NCBI RefSeq assembly: GCF_019264345.1
Contig: NZ_JAHVAO010000003.1
Coordinates: forward strand, 270,287 to 313,345
Length of the DNA stretch: 43,059 nt
Direction of reading: 5' to 3'
From: Marinobacter arenosus
GTDB taxonomy: Bacteria; Pseudomonadota; Gammaproteobacteria; Pseudomonadales; Oleiphilaceae
Shown here: positions 7,981 to 18,123 of the stretch, one piece after another
Layout: each line of letters starts with the position of its first letter
How positions within the stretch are numbered: the first letter of the stretch is position 1
Position numbers and translations under genes: made by a program
Notes under the pieces: generated by a model
What the model was told of the DNA's origin: nothing
The model's database searches: none
The model's input: only the letters and a program-made list of their open reading frames with translations

Positions 7981-8313
7981 TTGCCTGAATTGAAAACCGT
8001 TGGCCTTTTCCTCGTTACCGCGTTGGCGGAAATTGTCGGCTGTTATTTGCCTTACCTTTGGCTTCGCGAGGGCAAAACGATCTGGCTTCTGGTGCCAGGT
8101 GCGCTGAGTCTCGCGGCGTTTGCGTGGTTGCTGTCACTGCATCCTACCGCTGCCGGCAGGGTCTATGCTGCGTATGGTGGCGTGTATATCTTCATGGCAA
8201 TACTCTGGCTATGGGCCGTCGACGGTATTCGTCCAACCGCCTGGGACTTGATTGGTTCGGCCGTCGCCTTGGTGGGCATGGCCATCATCATGTTTGCACC
8301 ACGCACCTCATAA
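7981..8313 (+). CDS. ynfA: YnfA family (UPF0060) small membrane protein
   Basis: 110 residues from TTG 7981, with AAGGAG at 7966-7971. Four membrane helices fill the sequence. Family-typical stretches are visible: [37 protein letters not shown] and [20 protein letters not shown]. YnfA proteins resemble small multidrug resistance transporters. It follows the methyltransferase cassette and a damaged attC, so it may be a cassette frozen in place or the native flank. No attC follows its stop. Confidence 0.88.
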   Translation: MPELKTVGLFLVTALAEIVGCYLPYLWLREGKTIWLLVPGALSLAAFAWLLSLHPTAAGRVYAAYGGVYIFMAILWLWAVDGIRPTAWDLIGSAVALVGMAIIMFAPRTS

Positions 8314-8563
8314 CCCGGTTTTTTCTCCGCATGGCTATAAAAATGCTCTACCCGCCTCAGAATCTGGTGATATATTAATCAAATCCAGCCAAATCCCATT
8401 CTGGTGGTAGTGAGACCAAGCGTGCCGACAGGATGCGTGTTTCCTGCTGTCAGCCCCGCCTGCCACTTGTGATCTCCTTTGCGTTAGCCCGATGGGCGAT
8501 GGTTCCCGAACCATGCCGGCCGTCGATGTGTGCGAACGGCAACCGTGATTGAGGAGAGATGCC

Positions 8564-9346
8564 ATGAAACCTGCCCTTATTCCGTTCCGCCCTGCCCGTT
8601 CCATCGGCTTGTCGGCACTGCTGGTTCTTTCGGGCTCAGCGATCGCCGCCGAACCCCGGTTTTTTACGGGGGAACCCGTGATGGTCGGAAACGGCTCCGC
8701 GCGCGTGGTTTTGGCGCTAAACGCCGAGAACGAGCCGGAATCCGTCTCGGTGCTAATGACCAGGGACGCCCTGGAAGGGCTGCCGGAAGCCAGCGCCGAG
8801 CAACAAGTTTGGGAGTTCGCATTACCCATGCCGGCCAGCGCCCCGATGACGGGCTACGACCATGTTGTTCTCGACTGGAGTCCGGCCGGGCACCCTCCCG
8901 AAGGCGTTTACGACCTGCCCCATTTTGATGTGCATTTTTACCTGATCGGGACGGACGAGCAGGAGGCGATCACGTTCCACGGCGAGGGCCGTGAACTGGC
9001 GATGGCGGCACCGGATCCTCAACTCGTGCCCGAGGGCTATGTGATCCCGCCTGATGCCGCTATTGAGAGAATGGGGATGCACGGCCTGGATCAGGCCGGT
9101 GCCGAATTCCAGGGGGAGGTGTTCAGCCACAACTTCATTTACGGTTACTACAAAGGTGAGTTGATGTTTGTGGAACCGATGGTGTCCCTGGCTTACCTCC
9201 AGTCACTGCCGGAGATGTCGTCACCGGTTAAAAAGCCACAACGGTACAGTTATCCGGGCTGGTATCCGGGGGCTTACGAGATAGGCTTTGATGCCAGTAA
9301 AGACGAGTACCGGATCGCGATCCGGGATCTACAGAGGTATGAGTGA
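8564..9346 (+). CDS. Secreted protein resembling DUF5602/TTHB210-like family
   Basis: 260 residues from ATG 8564, preceded by GAGGAG seven bases away; an in-frame ATG five codons upstream overlaps that ribosome site. A signal peptide ends at SGSAIAAEP. The motif LPHFDVHFYLIG and the later YVIPPDAAIERMGMHGLD recall a family of secreted proteins with paired histidines that may bind metal (recognition by eye, family name tentative). A strong terminator follows 30 bp after the stop. The preceding 250 bp (8314-8563) shows no gene. Confidence 0.65.
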   Translation: MKPALIPFRPARSIGLSALLVLSGSAIAAEPRFFTGEPVMVGNGSARVVLALNAENEPESVSVLMTRDALEGLPEASAEQQVWEFALPMPASAPMTGYDHVVLDWSPAGHPPEGVYDLPHFDVHFYLIGTDEQEAITFHGEGRELAMAAPDPQLVPEGYVIPPDAAIERMGMHGLDQAGAEFQGEVFSHNFIYGYYKGELMFVEPMVSLAYLQSLPEMSSPVKKPQRYSYPGWYPGAYEIGFDASKDEYRIAIRDLQRYE

Positions 9347-9375
9347 AACAAAGCGCATTAACGACGGTTGAGAGC

Positions 9376-9403
9376 AAAAACCCCGGTCCAGGCCGGGGTT
9401 TTT
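9376..9403. terminator. Bidirectional terminator between convergent genes
   Basis: AAAAACCCCGG and CCGGGGTTTTT pair perfectly around TCCAGG. The A run on one side and T run on the other allow it to serve both the secreted protein (plus) and the GlyGly-CTERM protein (minus). Confidence 0.9.
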
Positions 9404-9422
9404 GTTTTGAGTCGGACGCCAA

Positions 9423-11351
9423 TCAGGCCTTCCGACGCAACCGTCGCCATATGGCCAACGGGGCCAGCAATCCCAGGACAACCCCGAAGGAGCCACCGCC
9501 ACCGCTGCCACCACCGGAAGAACTTTCCGCTACCGAGAGCCCAAACGTCGTGCTCGCAGAAGCTCCATAGGTGTCCGACGCGGTGATAGTGATCGTGTAC
9601 TCTCCTGCCAACTGCACGGTACCGGAAATCACACCGCTCGTCGCGTCAACTACGGCTCCGTTCGGCTCACCGTCGATGGCGTAACTCAGCTGATCCCCAT
9701 CCGGGTCAGTGAAGGCGTCGCTCGCATCCACAGAGAAAGGCACACCCGCGGCTACTTCAACAGCGCCGATAGCGGAGGCGACCGGCGAAAGATTACCCGA
9801 TTCCACAGCACCGATATCGATTACGCCATTGAGAATACGTGCACTGCCTCGCTGATCCGTTTCTGGCTCACCGATGATATTAGGGTCACCCGCCTCTAGC
9901 AGCGGGGAATCGGCCATGGGGAAACGGGTCTTTGTCAGACCACCGTTGTCAGCCAACTCTCCCAGCCCCGGGTCCGCTTCATCCAGGATGTTGGTGGTAT
10001 CAGCAACCGGAGGGGTGCAGCTGGTGTCGTAATTGGTCGTGTTATCCCAAAAGCTGTACTCCAGAACCGCCTGAACTGCCGTTGAAGATTCCCCGACACA
10101 TATATTGCCAGTGCCACCTTGGGTATTACCGGCAATGACCGTGTGACTTATTTCAATACTGGCCGCACCGTCCGCGTTCAAAGCACCCGCGCTATAACCG
10201 GCTGTTCCCACCGACTGATTGTCTGTAATGGTGCTATGGTTGATGGCAATATCGGGAGAGGAGGTGGACCCAATGACAAAAATGCCGCCGCCAGTGGTCT
10301 GAGCCGCATTCCCATGAACTGTAGAGCTTTCAACGACCAAGCCGGGTTGCGGTATACTCGCGTACACCCCGCCGCCGGAGGCACCAGCGCTGTTGTTAGC
10401 AAACGTGGTCTTAGTCAGAGACACGGGCGAGCCGAGGCTGCCATTGCTGACGTAGACTGCGCCTCCGTTCACGTCAGCCTGGTTCTGCTCGAACACGCTG
10501 TCTTGAATATCCAAATCAACAGAGGAGCTTTGAGAAATGGCTCCGCCTGAGCCGGCGGCCTGGTTACCCCGAAATTCACTTCGCAAGACAGCCAAGGTTC
10601 CGGAACTCTCACCCACCTGACTGATCGCTCCGCCTGCGCCCCCCAGTGACTGATTGTCCTCAAAGACAGAATCTTCGATGGTCAAGGTTAGCGTGTTTCC
10701 GGCGATCGCCCCACCAGCGGAGTCAGCCGTGTTGTTACGGAACGTGCTGCCGGTAATCGTTACTGCACCCGAAGTGGCGAAGAGAGCGCCACCTGAGCCG
10801 GAGGCACCAGAGGCGTAGTTATCCTCGAAAACGCTATCCACAACGCTTACCGTTCCGGTTCCAGAAACGACTGCCCCCGAGGCACTTGCCTTGAAACCTA
10901 CGAACGCCGTGTCCTCAAGGCTCAGTGAAGCGTCGCTATTCATTAGTTGGATTAACGACGTTTCGCGAACAGTGTCAGAGCCGGGCAGGAAATTCAGGTC
11001 CCGAATGGTCAGCGAAGTCCCTGTACTCAAATTCGCTACTACTGTTGGACTAACAGATATCGTCGCGGTGCCGCTGGAGGGGCCCGCTAAGGATGAAACA
11101 GTTGATGAGGTCAGGTTATTGGAAGCCCAGTCAAGAGTCTGCCCCGCCAGCGAATCGTCGATACGAATCAATCCACAGAGATCGGTATGTACCAACGCTT
11201 CAGCGAATGTGGTCGTTTCATCCGTATCACTCAACGCGTTAGCCGCCGTCACCACCACATCCGCGCACCCAAACGCCATCTGCGCATTCGCCAATGCAAT
11301 CATTGCGACCAGCGGCTTCAGTACCTGCTTGGCCTTGCTGAGGTCAGTCAT
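9423..11351 (-). CDS. Beta-helix surface protein with GlyGly-CTERM sorting tail
   Basis: 642 residues. An N-terminal signal (PLVAMIALANAQMAFG) is followed by a right-handed parallel beta-helix to about residue 440, with many polymorphic-outer-membrane-protein-like repeats (SVFEDNYASGASGSGGALF; STFRNNTADSAGGAI). An Ig-like putative cadherin-type domain follows (GVPFSVDASDAFTDPDGDQLSY, about 535-605). The last ~33 residues are SSSGGGSGGGGS, a hydrophobic helix (FGVVLGLLAPLAIW) and RRLRRKA: the GlyGly-CTERM signal cut by rhombosortases before type II secretion. A rhombosortase gene lies within 0.8 kb, at 12102. The role is likely surface attachment or matrix binding (inference). Confidence 0.85.
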   Translation of the reverse strand: MTDLSKAKQVLKPLVAMIALANAQMAFGCADVVVTAANALSDTDETTTFAEALVHTDLCGLIRIDDSLAGQTLDWASNNLTSSTVSSLAGPSSGTATISVSPTVVANLSTGTSLTIRDLNFLPGSDTVRETSLIQLMNSDASLSLEDTAFVGFKASASGAVVSGTGTVSVVDSVFEDNYASGASGSGGALFATSGAVTITGSTFRNNTADSAGGAIAGNTLTLTIEDSVFEDNQSLGGAGGAISQVGESSGTLAVLRSEFRGNQAAGSGGAISQSSSVDLDIQDSVFEQNQADVNGGAVYVSNGSLGSPVSLTKTTFANNSAGASGGGVYASIPQPGLVVESSTVHGNAAQTTGGGIFVIGSTSSPDIAINHSTITDNQSVGTAGYSAGALNADGAASIEISHTVIAGNTQGGTGNICVGESSTAVQAVLEYSFWDNTTNYDTSCTPPVADTTNILDEADPGLGELADNGGLTKTRFPMADSPLLEAGDPNIIGEPETDQRGSARILNGVIDIGAVESGNLSPVASAIGAVEVAAGVPFSVDASDAFTDPDGDQLSYAIDGEPNGAVVDATSGVISGTVQLAGEYTITITASDTYGASASTTFGLSVAESSSGGGSGGGGSFGVVLGLLAPLAIWRRLRRKA

Positions 11352-11521
11352 TGCTTGTCCCTACGGCTATTGGTTTATCGTCCTGATTCCCGACCGGCCT
11401 CTTCGGTAGATGGCCTGTTCCACTGGCAATCGTCAGAAAGGTAGGCTTAGAATCCTTTATTCGCTGGGCAAATATTACCCCGCTTCTTTATTCCTATCTT
11501 GTAAATTAATGTGAAATAGTC

Positions 11522-12145
11522 ATGAAAGCTGAGAACCGTCACCATTTCGGCGTCCCCATTCTTGAAGTCCAGCTTCCCGAAGTTCGGGCCCGGCACGAAG
11601 AAATTCGAAACTACCTGGAACGATTGAGAAAAGAAGATACCGGTGGCATTCAGCGGTCAAACCAGCGCGGATGGCATTCCGGCGACTCGCTGCATCAATC
11701 GAAAGAGCCGGTTATGCAATGGCTGACGGAGCAGATCTTTCAGGTGGGCAGCCGGCTGGCACTGCACGCCGAGCGCAAGCCGCCAGAAACGGAGATCTTC
11801 CTGTCGTCACTCTGGGCGAACATCAACGATTTCGGTGCCTGGAACGCGCCCCACGCGCACCTGCCCTGCGAGTGGAGCGGCTGCCTGTACATCGATGTCG
11901 ATGAGAACCCGACCGAAGAGAATGCGGGCATATGCCCGGGCGATATCATGTTCTTTGACCCGATCCCGGTGGGTGCGCCCTATCGGCCGGCACCCACGGT
12001 AAGCTATACCCCGAAGATCGGCACCATGTATGTGTTTCCGGGTTACCTGCTGCACATGGTCGCGCCCCACTACAACGAACGCCCCCGCGTCAGCCTGGCG
12101 TTCAACTTTCGGTTTGGAGAGAACCTGACCCAAATTGCCCGCTGA
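11522..12145 (+). CDS. Putative 2OG-Fe(II) oxygenase, TIGR02466 type
   Basis: 207 residues. N-terminal FGVPILEVQLPEV and central WANINDFGAWNAPHAHLPCE are typical of the TIGR02466 group. His in NAPHAH and the later His in LLHMVAPHY, with Arg in RVSLAFNF, are candidate metal and co-substrate ligands of a double-stranded beta-helix oxygenase. Substrate unknown. It is divergent from the GlyGly-CTERM gene (170 bp apart) and its 3' end overlaps the convergent rhombosortase gene by 44 bp. No Shine-Dalgarno is obvious. Confidence 0.78.
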   Translation: MKAENRHHFGVPILEVQLPEVRARHEEIRNYLERLRKEDTGGIQRSNQRGWHSGDSLHQSKEPVMQWLTEQIFQVGSRLALHAERKPPETEIFLSSLWANINDFGAWNAPHAHLPCEWSGCLYIDVDENPTEENAGICPGDIMFFDPIPVGAPYRPAPTVSYTPKIGTMYVFPGYLLHMVAPHYNERPRVSLAFNFRFGENLTQIAR

Positions 12146-12722
12146 CCCGGCGCCAAAGAACAGCCACCAGTGCCCCCATAACGAAGCCAAGATGGTGGGC
12201 CTGGTGGACCACCCGGAAGTCATGCATCGGATCGCTGCCCACAACGGGCCACCCCGCCGCATCGCCCTCCAGTTTGATCACCACGAGCGCCAGCCCGGCC
12301 AGAGCGAGCCATCGGTGAGTGCTGACCATAAACACCGAGCCCGCCGCAAACAGGCCGTACAAAACGCCGGAAAAGCCTTTGTACCAGAGGATATCGGGGT
12401 AAAGGAGAAACAGCCCGCCGGTCACGGCCAGGCCACAGGCCAGCGTCACCACCAGCCACTTGAGTTGAGATAGGGCACTGCCGAACCACCAAGCCATCAG
12501 CCACAGCCCGGCCAGATTAAATAGCAGGTGGGAGCCGTCAATGTGAGTCAGGTTGGCAGTCAACAGCCGCCACAATTGCCCCTGCCCGAGAAGCGCTCGG
12601 TGGTATTGAAGCCACTGATCAACAGGCAACAGCCAGACCAGCACCATCAAGGCACTGATTGCGATGGGAACGAGAGGCCGGTTTCGAAACATGGACAGCA
12701 AGAACAGCACCCGTAAAGTCAT
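12102..12722 (-). CDS. rrtA: Rhombosortase (rhomboid-family intramembrane serine protease)
   Basis: 206 residues with about six membrane helices. Rhomboid landmarks: NLTHIDGSHLLFNLAGLW, the nucleophile Ser in YKGFSGVLYGLFAAG, and the base His in HQAHHLGFVMG. The short size and this wording fit the rhombosortase branch, which cleaves C-terminal GlyGly-CTERM tails. A matching substrate is encoded nearby at 9423-11351. The start at 12722 is weakly supported; an internal ATG eleven codons later is possible. Its 3' end overlaps the oxygenase gene by 44 bp. Confidence 0.85.
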   Translation of the reverse strand: MTLRVLFLLSMFRNRPLVPIAISALMVLVWLLPVDQWLQYHRALLGQGQLWRLLTANLTHIDGSHLLFNLAGLWLMAWWFGSALSQLKWLVVTLACGLAVTGGLFLLYPDILWYKGFSGVLYGLFAAGSVFMVSTHRWLALAGLALVVIKLEGDAAGWPVVGSDPMHDFRVVHQAHHLGFVMGALVAVLWRRVSGQFGSGSLQTES

Positions 12723-12779
12723 TCAGGTGCCATCATATATCGATCACCCGCCGCCGGTCAGGCTTACCGTGAATGCAAT

Positions 12780-14050
<1,271 letters not shown>

Positions 14051-14950
14051 ATGTCGAAGTTACCCCACCCGCTTTTCTGGACGGGTATTTTTTCAGACCT
14101 GATCAATCCCGCGCAGTTAAACCTTCGCCCATTCAAGTCGCGCCATTCCCTGCTGGGAGACCCCGCGCTCGAACTGGAAACACTGACGGAAACGTTGCTC
14201 AGACTTCCCCAGAACCAGGTCCGTTATACAACCCGCCGGTTAGACGCTGGCGATAACTTTGAAGACACCTTCAGAAAGAACAACGGGAATAAATCGCTCG
14301 AGTCCACGCTGCGAAACATGCTGAGCACAGATGCTCTGATCATGGTGAACTCACCCGAGATTGATCCAATTTTTCAGCCAATCTATGAACAGATCATGGA
14401 CAGCGTTTCTGAATTGGTGGCCTACCGGGACGCCAAACGAAGAATTCTCATGCCCACGCTGTATCTATTCCTCGCATCTCCGAACAGCGTCACGCCGTTC
14501 CACATTGATCGATACTCCACGTTCCTTTTCCAGTTCCGCGGGACGAAAGACGTCTACGTAGGTCATCCATGGGATTCGCGGGTGGTGTCGAACGCAGATT
14601 GTGAAGCCTATGTGTCCTACGCCAATACCCAACTACCTTGGTGCGATGAAAGACAACAACAGCTGGAGCATTTTCACTTTCAACCGGGAGAGGCCCTGCA
14701 CATTCCTTTTGTCTCGGGCCACCTGGTCAAGAACGGTCCGGATGACATTTCCATCTCCCTCTCTGTGATTTTCAACACTGAGCAAACCATGATGTGGCGC
14801 CGGGCCCTAAACTTTAACCATCGAGCCCGGCGAGCACTAAAGCCCTTGAGAGTGGCGCCGGCACCTGTCGGACGAAATGCTCTTCGAGATGCCAGCAAAG
14901 CCAAGCTCTGGCGTACCTTTCAGTCTGCCCGGGGCATGGAAGGCGCTTAA
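14051..14950 (+). CDS. Cupin-like/JmjC-type protein
   Basis: 299 residues from ATG 14051 (AAAGGAAG six bases upstream; ATG 14048 also possible). The central part has the cupin/JmjC metal signature: TPFHIDRYSTFLFQFRG (His-X-Asp) and the later His in IPFVSGHLVKNG, with AYVSYANTQLPWCD between. Bacterial members are often called transcription factor jumonji-like or cupin-like and are presumed Fe(II)/2OG hydroxylases. The C-terminal ~60 residues are basic (FNHRARRALKPLR). Target unknown. Confidence 0.65.
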   Translation: MSKLPHPLFWTGIFSDLINPAQLNLRPFKSRHSLLGDPALELETLTETLLRLPQNQVRYTTRRLDAGDNFEDTFRKNNGNKSLESTLRNMLSTDALIMVNSPEIDPIFQPIYEQIMDSVSELVAYRDAKRRILMPTLYLFLASPNSVTPFHIDRYSTFLFQFRGTKDVYVGHPWDSRVVSNADCEAYVSYANTQLPWCDERQQQLEHFHFQPGEALHIPFVSGHLVKNGPDDISISLSVIFNTEQTMMWRRALNFNHRARRALKPLRVAPAPVGRNALRDASKAKLWRTFQSARGMEGA

Positions 14951-15042
14951 CAGGCTCCCTGCCCCGCTTTGCCCATTCCTATAACGGCGGCCGACTATTC
15001 AGAACAACATTTTCTGCCGGATGGCTACGTCCCCTATTGCCC

Positions 15043-15071
15043 TTGTCGATTTCCGGTAAGGCTGCGCGACT
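15043..15071 (+). promoter_or_regulatory. Putative ECF42-type promoter, upstream of YCII-VOC gene
   Basis: TTGTCGATT (15043-15051), 15 bases, then CGACT (15067-15071). The same two words at the same spacing precede the small DGPF gene (17213-17241). The distance to the start at 15112 suits a promoter. ECF42 targets are known to carry TGTCGA-like -35 elements. Confidence 0.65.
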
Positions 15072-15111
15072 TATCAGTGAAAACACCCAACAATCACTGG
15101 AGGACGACGAT

Positions 15112-15933
15112 ATGAAATTCATGATGATGCGAAAGGCCGATGCTGACACCGAGAACGGCGTCATGCCCTCCGAGGCGATCCTGCAGGCGATGGCAGACTA
15201 CAATGAGCGGATGACACAGGCCGGTGTTTTCGTGGGTGGTCAGGGATTGCGACCAACTCGCGAGGGTTGTCGTATCCGCTTCCGGAACGGCGAGCCAACG
15301 GTCATACGCGGCCCTTTCGAGCAAACCGAGGAACTGCTGGCCGGCTATAGTGTACTTGAGGTGGATTCCCTGGAAGACGCCATCGCCTGGGCAAAACAGT
15401 GGCCGGTGGAAGACGCCGAGGGCAATTCCACCCTGGAGTTACGCCGCTATTTCGAGCTTGAGGATTTTGAGCCCGGCCAGGCCATCGAGAAACATCGCGC
15501 CCTGGGCCAACTGCCGAAAGAAATGAACATTCACCTGACCTTTCCCGGAAACTGTCGGGAAGCCATGGAATTCTACGCGGAGGTGACCGCCGGTACCCTG
15601 GAGGCGGTAATCACTTACGGTGAAACGCCGGCGGCTGCAGATGTGCCCGCCGACATGCAGGATCGCATCGTCCACGCCTCGCTCAACCTCAAGGGGCGCC
15701 GTCTGATGGGCGCGGATATGAATGGCGAGTGTTATCAGCAGCCCCAGGGTGCCCAGGTTCATCTTGAATACGAAGAGACCGAGCAGGCCGAGCGAGTGTT
15801 TAACGCGCTGTCCGAGGGTGGCACGGAGATCATGCCGTTTGCCCAAACTTTCTGGGCACACCGGTTTGGAATGATAAGAGACCGCTTCGGCGTCCAGTGG
15901 ATGATCAGCAGCCAACTTGAACAGTGCCAGTAA
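15112..15933 (+). CDS. YCII/DGPF-domain and VOC (PhnB-like) fusion protein
   Basis: 273 residues from ATG 15112 (GGAGG ten bases upstream). The N-terminal ~120 residues are a YCII/DGPF domain (MKFMMMRKADADTENG; RGPFEQTEELLAGYSVLEV; DSLEDAIAWAKQWP). Residues ~140-270 are a glyoxalase/PhnB-like VOC domain (NIHLTFPGNCREAMEFYAEV; WAHRFGMIRDRFGVQWMI). Proteins of both kinds are regularly encoded beside ECF42 sigma factors, as here. Enzymatic role unknown. Confidence 0.85.
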   Translation: MKFMMMRKADADTENGVMPSEAILQAMADYNERMTQAGVFVGGQGLRPTREGCRIRFRNGEPTVIRGPFEQTEELLAGYSVLEVDSLEDAIAWAKQWPVEDAEGNSTLELRRYFELEDFEPGQAIEKHRALGQLPKEMNIHLTFPGNCREAMEFYAEVTAGTLEAVITYGETPAAADVPADMQDRIVHASLNLKGRRLMGADMNGECYQQPQGAQVHLEYEETEQAERVFNALSEGGTEIMPFAQTFWAHRFGMIRDRFGVQWMISSQLEQCQ

Positions 15934-15966
15934 ACCACCGACCCGGGGAGGAGGCTTTCTGCTGCA

Positions 15967-17196
15967 ATGATCGATGACCAATGGATTGGACGGCTCTATC
16001 AGCAGCACTCCCGACGGGTGCTGTCGACGCTGATTCGCCTGCTGGGGGATTTTGCCCTCGGCGAAGACGCCATGCAGGAAGCCTTTGCCAGCGCCGTCCG
16101 GCAATGGCCAGTTGATGGCGTACCGGACAACCCGACGGCCTGGCTCATCCGTGCCGGGCATCGCAAGGGCATTGATCAGATTCGCCGCAAGCAGACCGCG
16201 CACAAGTATTCCCACTTGGTGGCCCCGCCGGAAGAAACGTTCGAAGAGGCGGACGAGCAGGCCATCGAAGACGATCAGCTCCGCCTGCTGTTCACCTGCT
16301 GCCACCCCGCCCTGCCACTGGATGCCCGGGTCGCCCTCACCCTTCGCGAAATGTGCGGGCTGACCACCGAGCAGGTGGCCAGTGGCCTGCTGCAGAAGCC
16401 AGCGACCCTGGCGCAGCGCATTGTCCGCGCCAAAAAGAAGATACGCGACGCCGGTATTCCCTACGAGGTACCGGAAGCAAGGGATTTGGCTGAACGGCTG
16501 CCCGGCGTCCTGCGGGTGATCTACCTCGTCTTCAACGAAGGCTACTCCCGCAGCGATGGCGATACGGTGGTGGATATCAGCCTGTCGACAGAGGCCATTC
16601 GCCTGGCAGAGGTATTGGCCAGGTTAATGCCCGAGGGCGAGGTGTTCGGGCTGCTGGCGCTGATGCTTCTGCACCACTCCCGACGTCATGCCCGCCAGGA
16701 CGCGTCTGGCGAGCTGATCACCCTGGAGGATCAGGATCGCTGCCAATGGGACGACGCCATGATCCAGGCCGGCCTTAGCTGGCTCGAGGCCGCCCTTTCC
16801 CGCACTCCGACCGGGCCTTACACCCTTCAGGCCTCCATTGCCGCAGTTCACGCCCAGGCTTCGGACGCCCGAGAAACGGATTGGGGCCGCATTGTGCGGC
16901 TCTACGAGGCACTGTACTGCCAGCAGCCTTCACCGGTGATTGCCCTGAACCGCGCGGTCGCCGTCGCCATGCGGGACGGCCCGACAGAAGGGCTGAGATT
17001 GCTGGAGACGCTGCTGAACCAGAGGGAGTTCGTGAATTATTACCTGTTTCATGCCGCCCGGGCCGATCTCCACCGCCGCGCCGGCAACCGGGAGGAAGCC
17101 CAACAGTCTTACCGGCGGGCGCTGGCCCTGGTGACCCAGGGGCCGGAACGGCGCTTTCTCGAACGCAGACTGAATTCACTGAACGAATCTGCCTGA
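15967..17196 (+). CDS. RNA polymerase sigma factor, ECF42 type
   Basis: 409 residues. The sigma-2 region is at the N-terminus (LIRLLGDFALGEDAMQEAF; AGHRKGIDQIRRKQ) and the sigma-4 region at ~110-170 (LTLREMCGLTTEQVASGLL; RIVRAKKKIRDAG). About 230 further residues form the long C-terminal helical extension typical of ECF42 (YLVFNEGYSRSDGD; LMLLHHSRRHARQDASG; ALNRAVAVAMRDGP), which replaces a separate anti-sigma factor. It is flanked by DGPF proteins, the hallmark of this group. GGGGAGGAGG lies 12 bases before the ATG, a long spacing. Confidence 0.9.
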   Translation: MIDDQWIGRLYQQHSRRVLSTLIRLLGDFALGEDAMQEAFASAVRQWPVDGVPDNPTAWLIRAGHRKGIDQIRRKQTAHKYSHLVAPPEETFEEADEQAIEDDQLRLLFTCCHPALPLDARVALTLREMCGLTTEQVASGLLQKPATLAQRIVRAKKKIRDAGIPYEVPEARDLAERLPGVLRVIYLVFNEGYSRSDGDTVVDISLSTEAIRLAEVLARLMPEGEVFGLLALMLLHHSRRHARQDASGELITLEDQDRCQWDDAMIQAGLSWLEAALSRTPTGPYTLQASIAAVHAQASDARETDWGRIVRLYEALYCQQPSPVIALNRAVAVAMRDGPTEGLRLLETLLNQREFVNYYLFHAARADLHRRAGNREEAQQSYRRALALVTQGPERRFLERRLNSLNESA

Positions 17197-17212
17197 ATCA
17201 TTTTCTGGTCTT

Positions 17213-17241
17213 TTGTCGATTCCTTGCGGGGTTGGCCGACT
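17213..17241 (+). promoter_or_regulatory. Putative ECF42-type promoter, upstream of small DGPF gene
   Basis: TTGTCGATT (17213-17221), 15 bases, then CGACT (17237-17241). It is identical in key words and spacing to the site at 15043-15071, and lies just after the sigma factor stop. Confidence 0.65.
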
Positions 17242-17278
17242 GACTACTGAAGAAACAAAAAACAACGGAGGAAAACCG

Positions 17279-17638
17279 ATGAAGTATGTCGCCCTGGTCT
17301 ACTACCAGGAGAGCATCATCAACGCCATGACGGAGCAGGAATGGCATGACCTGAACCAGGAATGCGTCGCAGGTGTCGAGCGTTTGACGGAGCGGGGCAA
17401 CTTTGTGACTGGCCAACCGCTTCAGTCTGTGGAAACAGCCACCACCGTGAGGGTTCGGGATGATGAGGTGTTGATCACCGACGGACCGTTCGCAGAAACC
17501 AAGGAACAGCTGGCCGGGTTCTACCTGCTGGAAGCGCGGGATCTGAACGAGGCCCTGCAACTGGCCAGCCGAATTCCCCCCGCCCGCTTTGGCAGTATCG
17601 AAGTTCGCCCGGCGCGGGAACTGCCGCCTAAAGATTAA
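17279..17638 (+). CDS. YCII/DGPF-domain protein
   Basis: 119 residues from ATG 17279 (CGGAGG upstream). MKYVALVYYQESIINAM and the DGPFAETKEQLAGFYLLEA motif define the DGPF/YCII family. Such proteins are the usual partners of ECF42 sigma factors; the fold is ferredoxin-like and the function uncertain. It has its own predicted ECF42 promoter and is followed 13 bp later by the DUF1428 gene. Confidence 0.9.
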   Translation: MKYVALVYYQESIINAMTEQEWHDLNQECVAGVERLTERGNFVTGQPLQSVETATTVRVRDDEVLITDGPFAETKEQLAGFYLLEARDLNEALQLASRIPPARFGSIEVRPARELPPKD

Positions 17639-17651
17639 CAGGAGCATTGTC

Positions 17652-18005
17652 ATGAGCTATGTCGATGGATTTGTTGCCGCTGTGCCAACCGCAAACAAGG
17701 AAAAGTACATCAAGCACGCGAGTGATGCGGCCGCGGTATTCAAGGAGCACGGTGTACTCAAAATGGTCGAGTGCTGGGGCGATGACGTGCCCGAGGGCAA
17801 CCTGACGTCATTTCCCATGGCCGTTAAATGCAAGCCGGACGAAACCGTTGTATTCTCCTGGCTGATCTGGCCCTCCCGCGAGGTTCGGAACGAAGCCATG
17901 CCCAAAATCATGGAGGACCCCCGCCTTCAGCCTGACGTAAACCCCATGCCGTTTGACGGCAAGCGGCTGATATATGGCGGATTCTCTGTGATCGTTGACG
18001 AATAG
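17652..18005 (+). CDS. DUF1428 family protein
   Basis: 117 residues from ATG 17652, with AGGAG seven bases upstream. Family-typical stretches: MSYVDGFVAAVPTANKEKYI, LKMVECWGDDVPEGN, FSWLIWPSREVRNEAMPKIM, MPFDGKRLIYGGFSVIVD. A dimeric alpha/beta-barrel fold is expected. Last gene of the sigma-factor unit, likely co-transcribed with the small DGPF gene. Confidence 0.9.
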   Translation: MSYVDGFVAAVPTANKEKYIKHASDAAAVFKEHGVLKMVECWGDDVPEGNLTSFPMAVKCKPDETVVFSWLIWPSREVRNEAMPKIMEDPRLQPDVNPMPFDGKRLIYGGFSVIVDE

Positions 18006-18123
18006 ACCCCAATAACCAGAACGCTGTCGGGGCGCGGCTGTCAACCATGAAGCTGTCCCCGACCGCGGCCCTGCCTGCCCACCCCGTCTCAAACCTGCTG
18101 CCTCCGGAACACCGAAAATTGAG

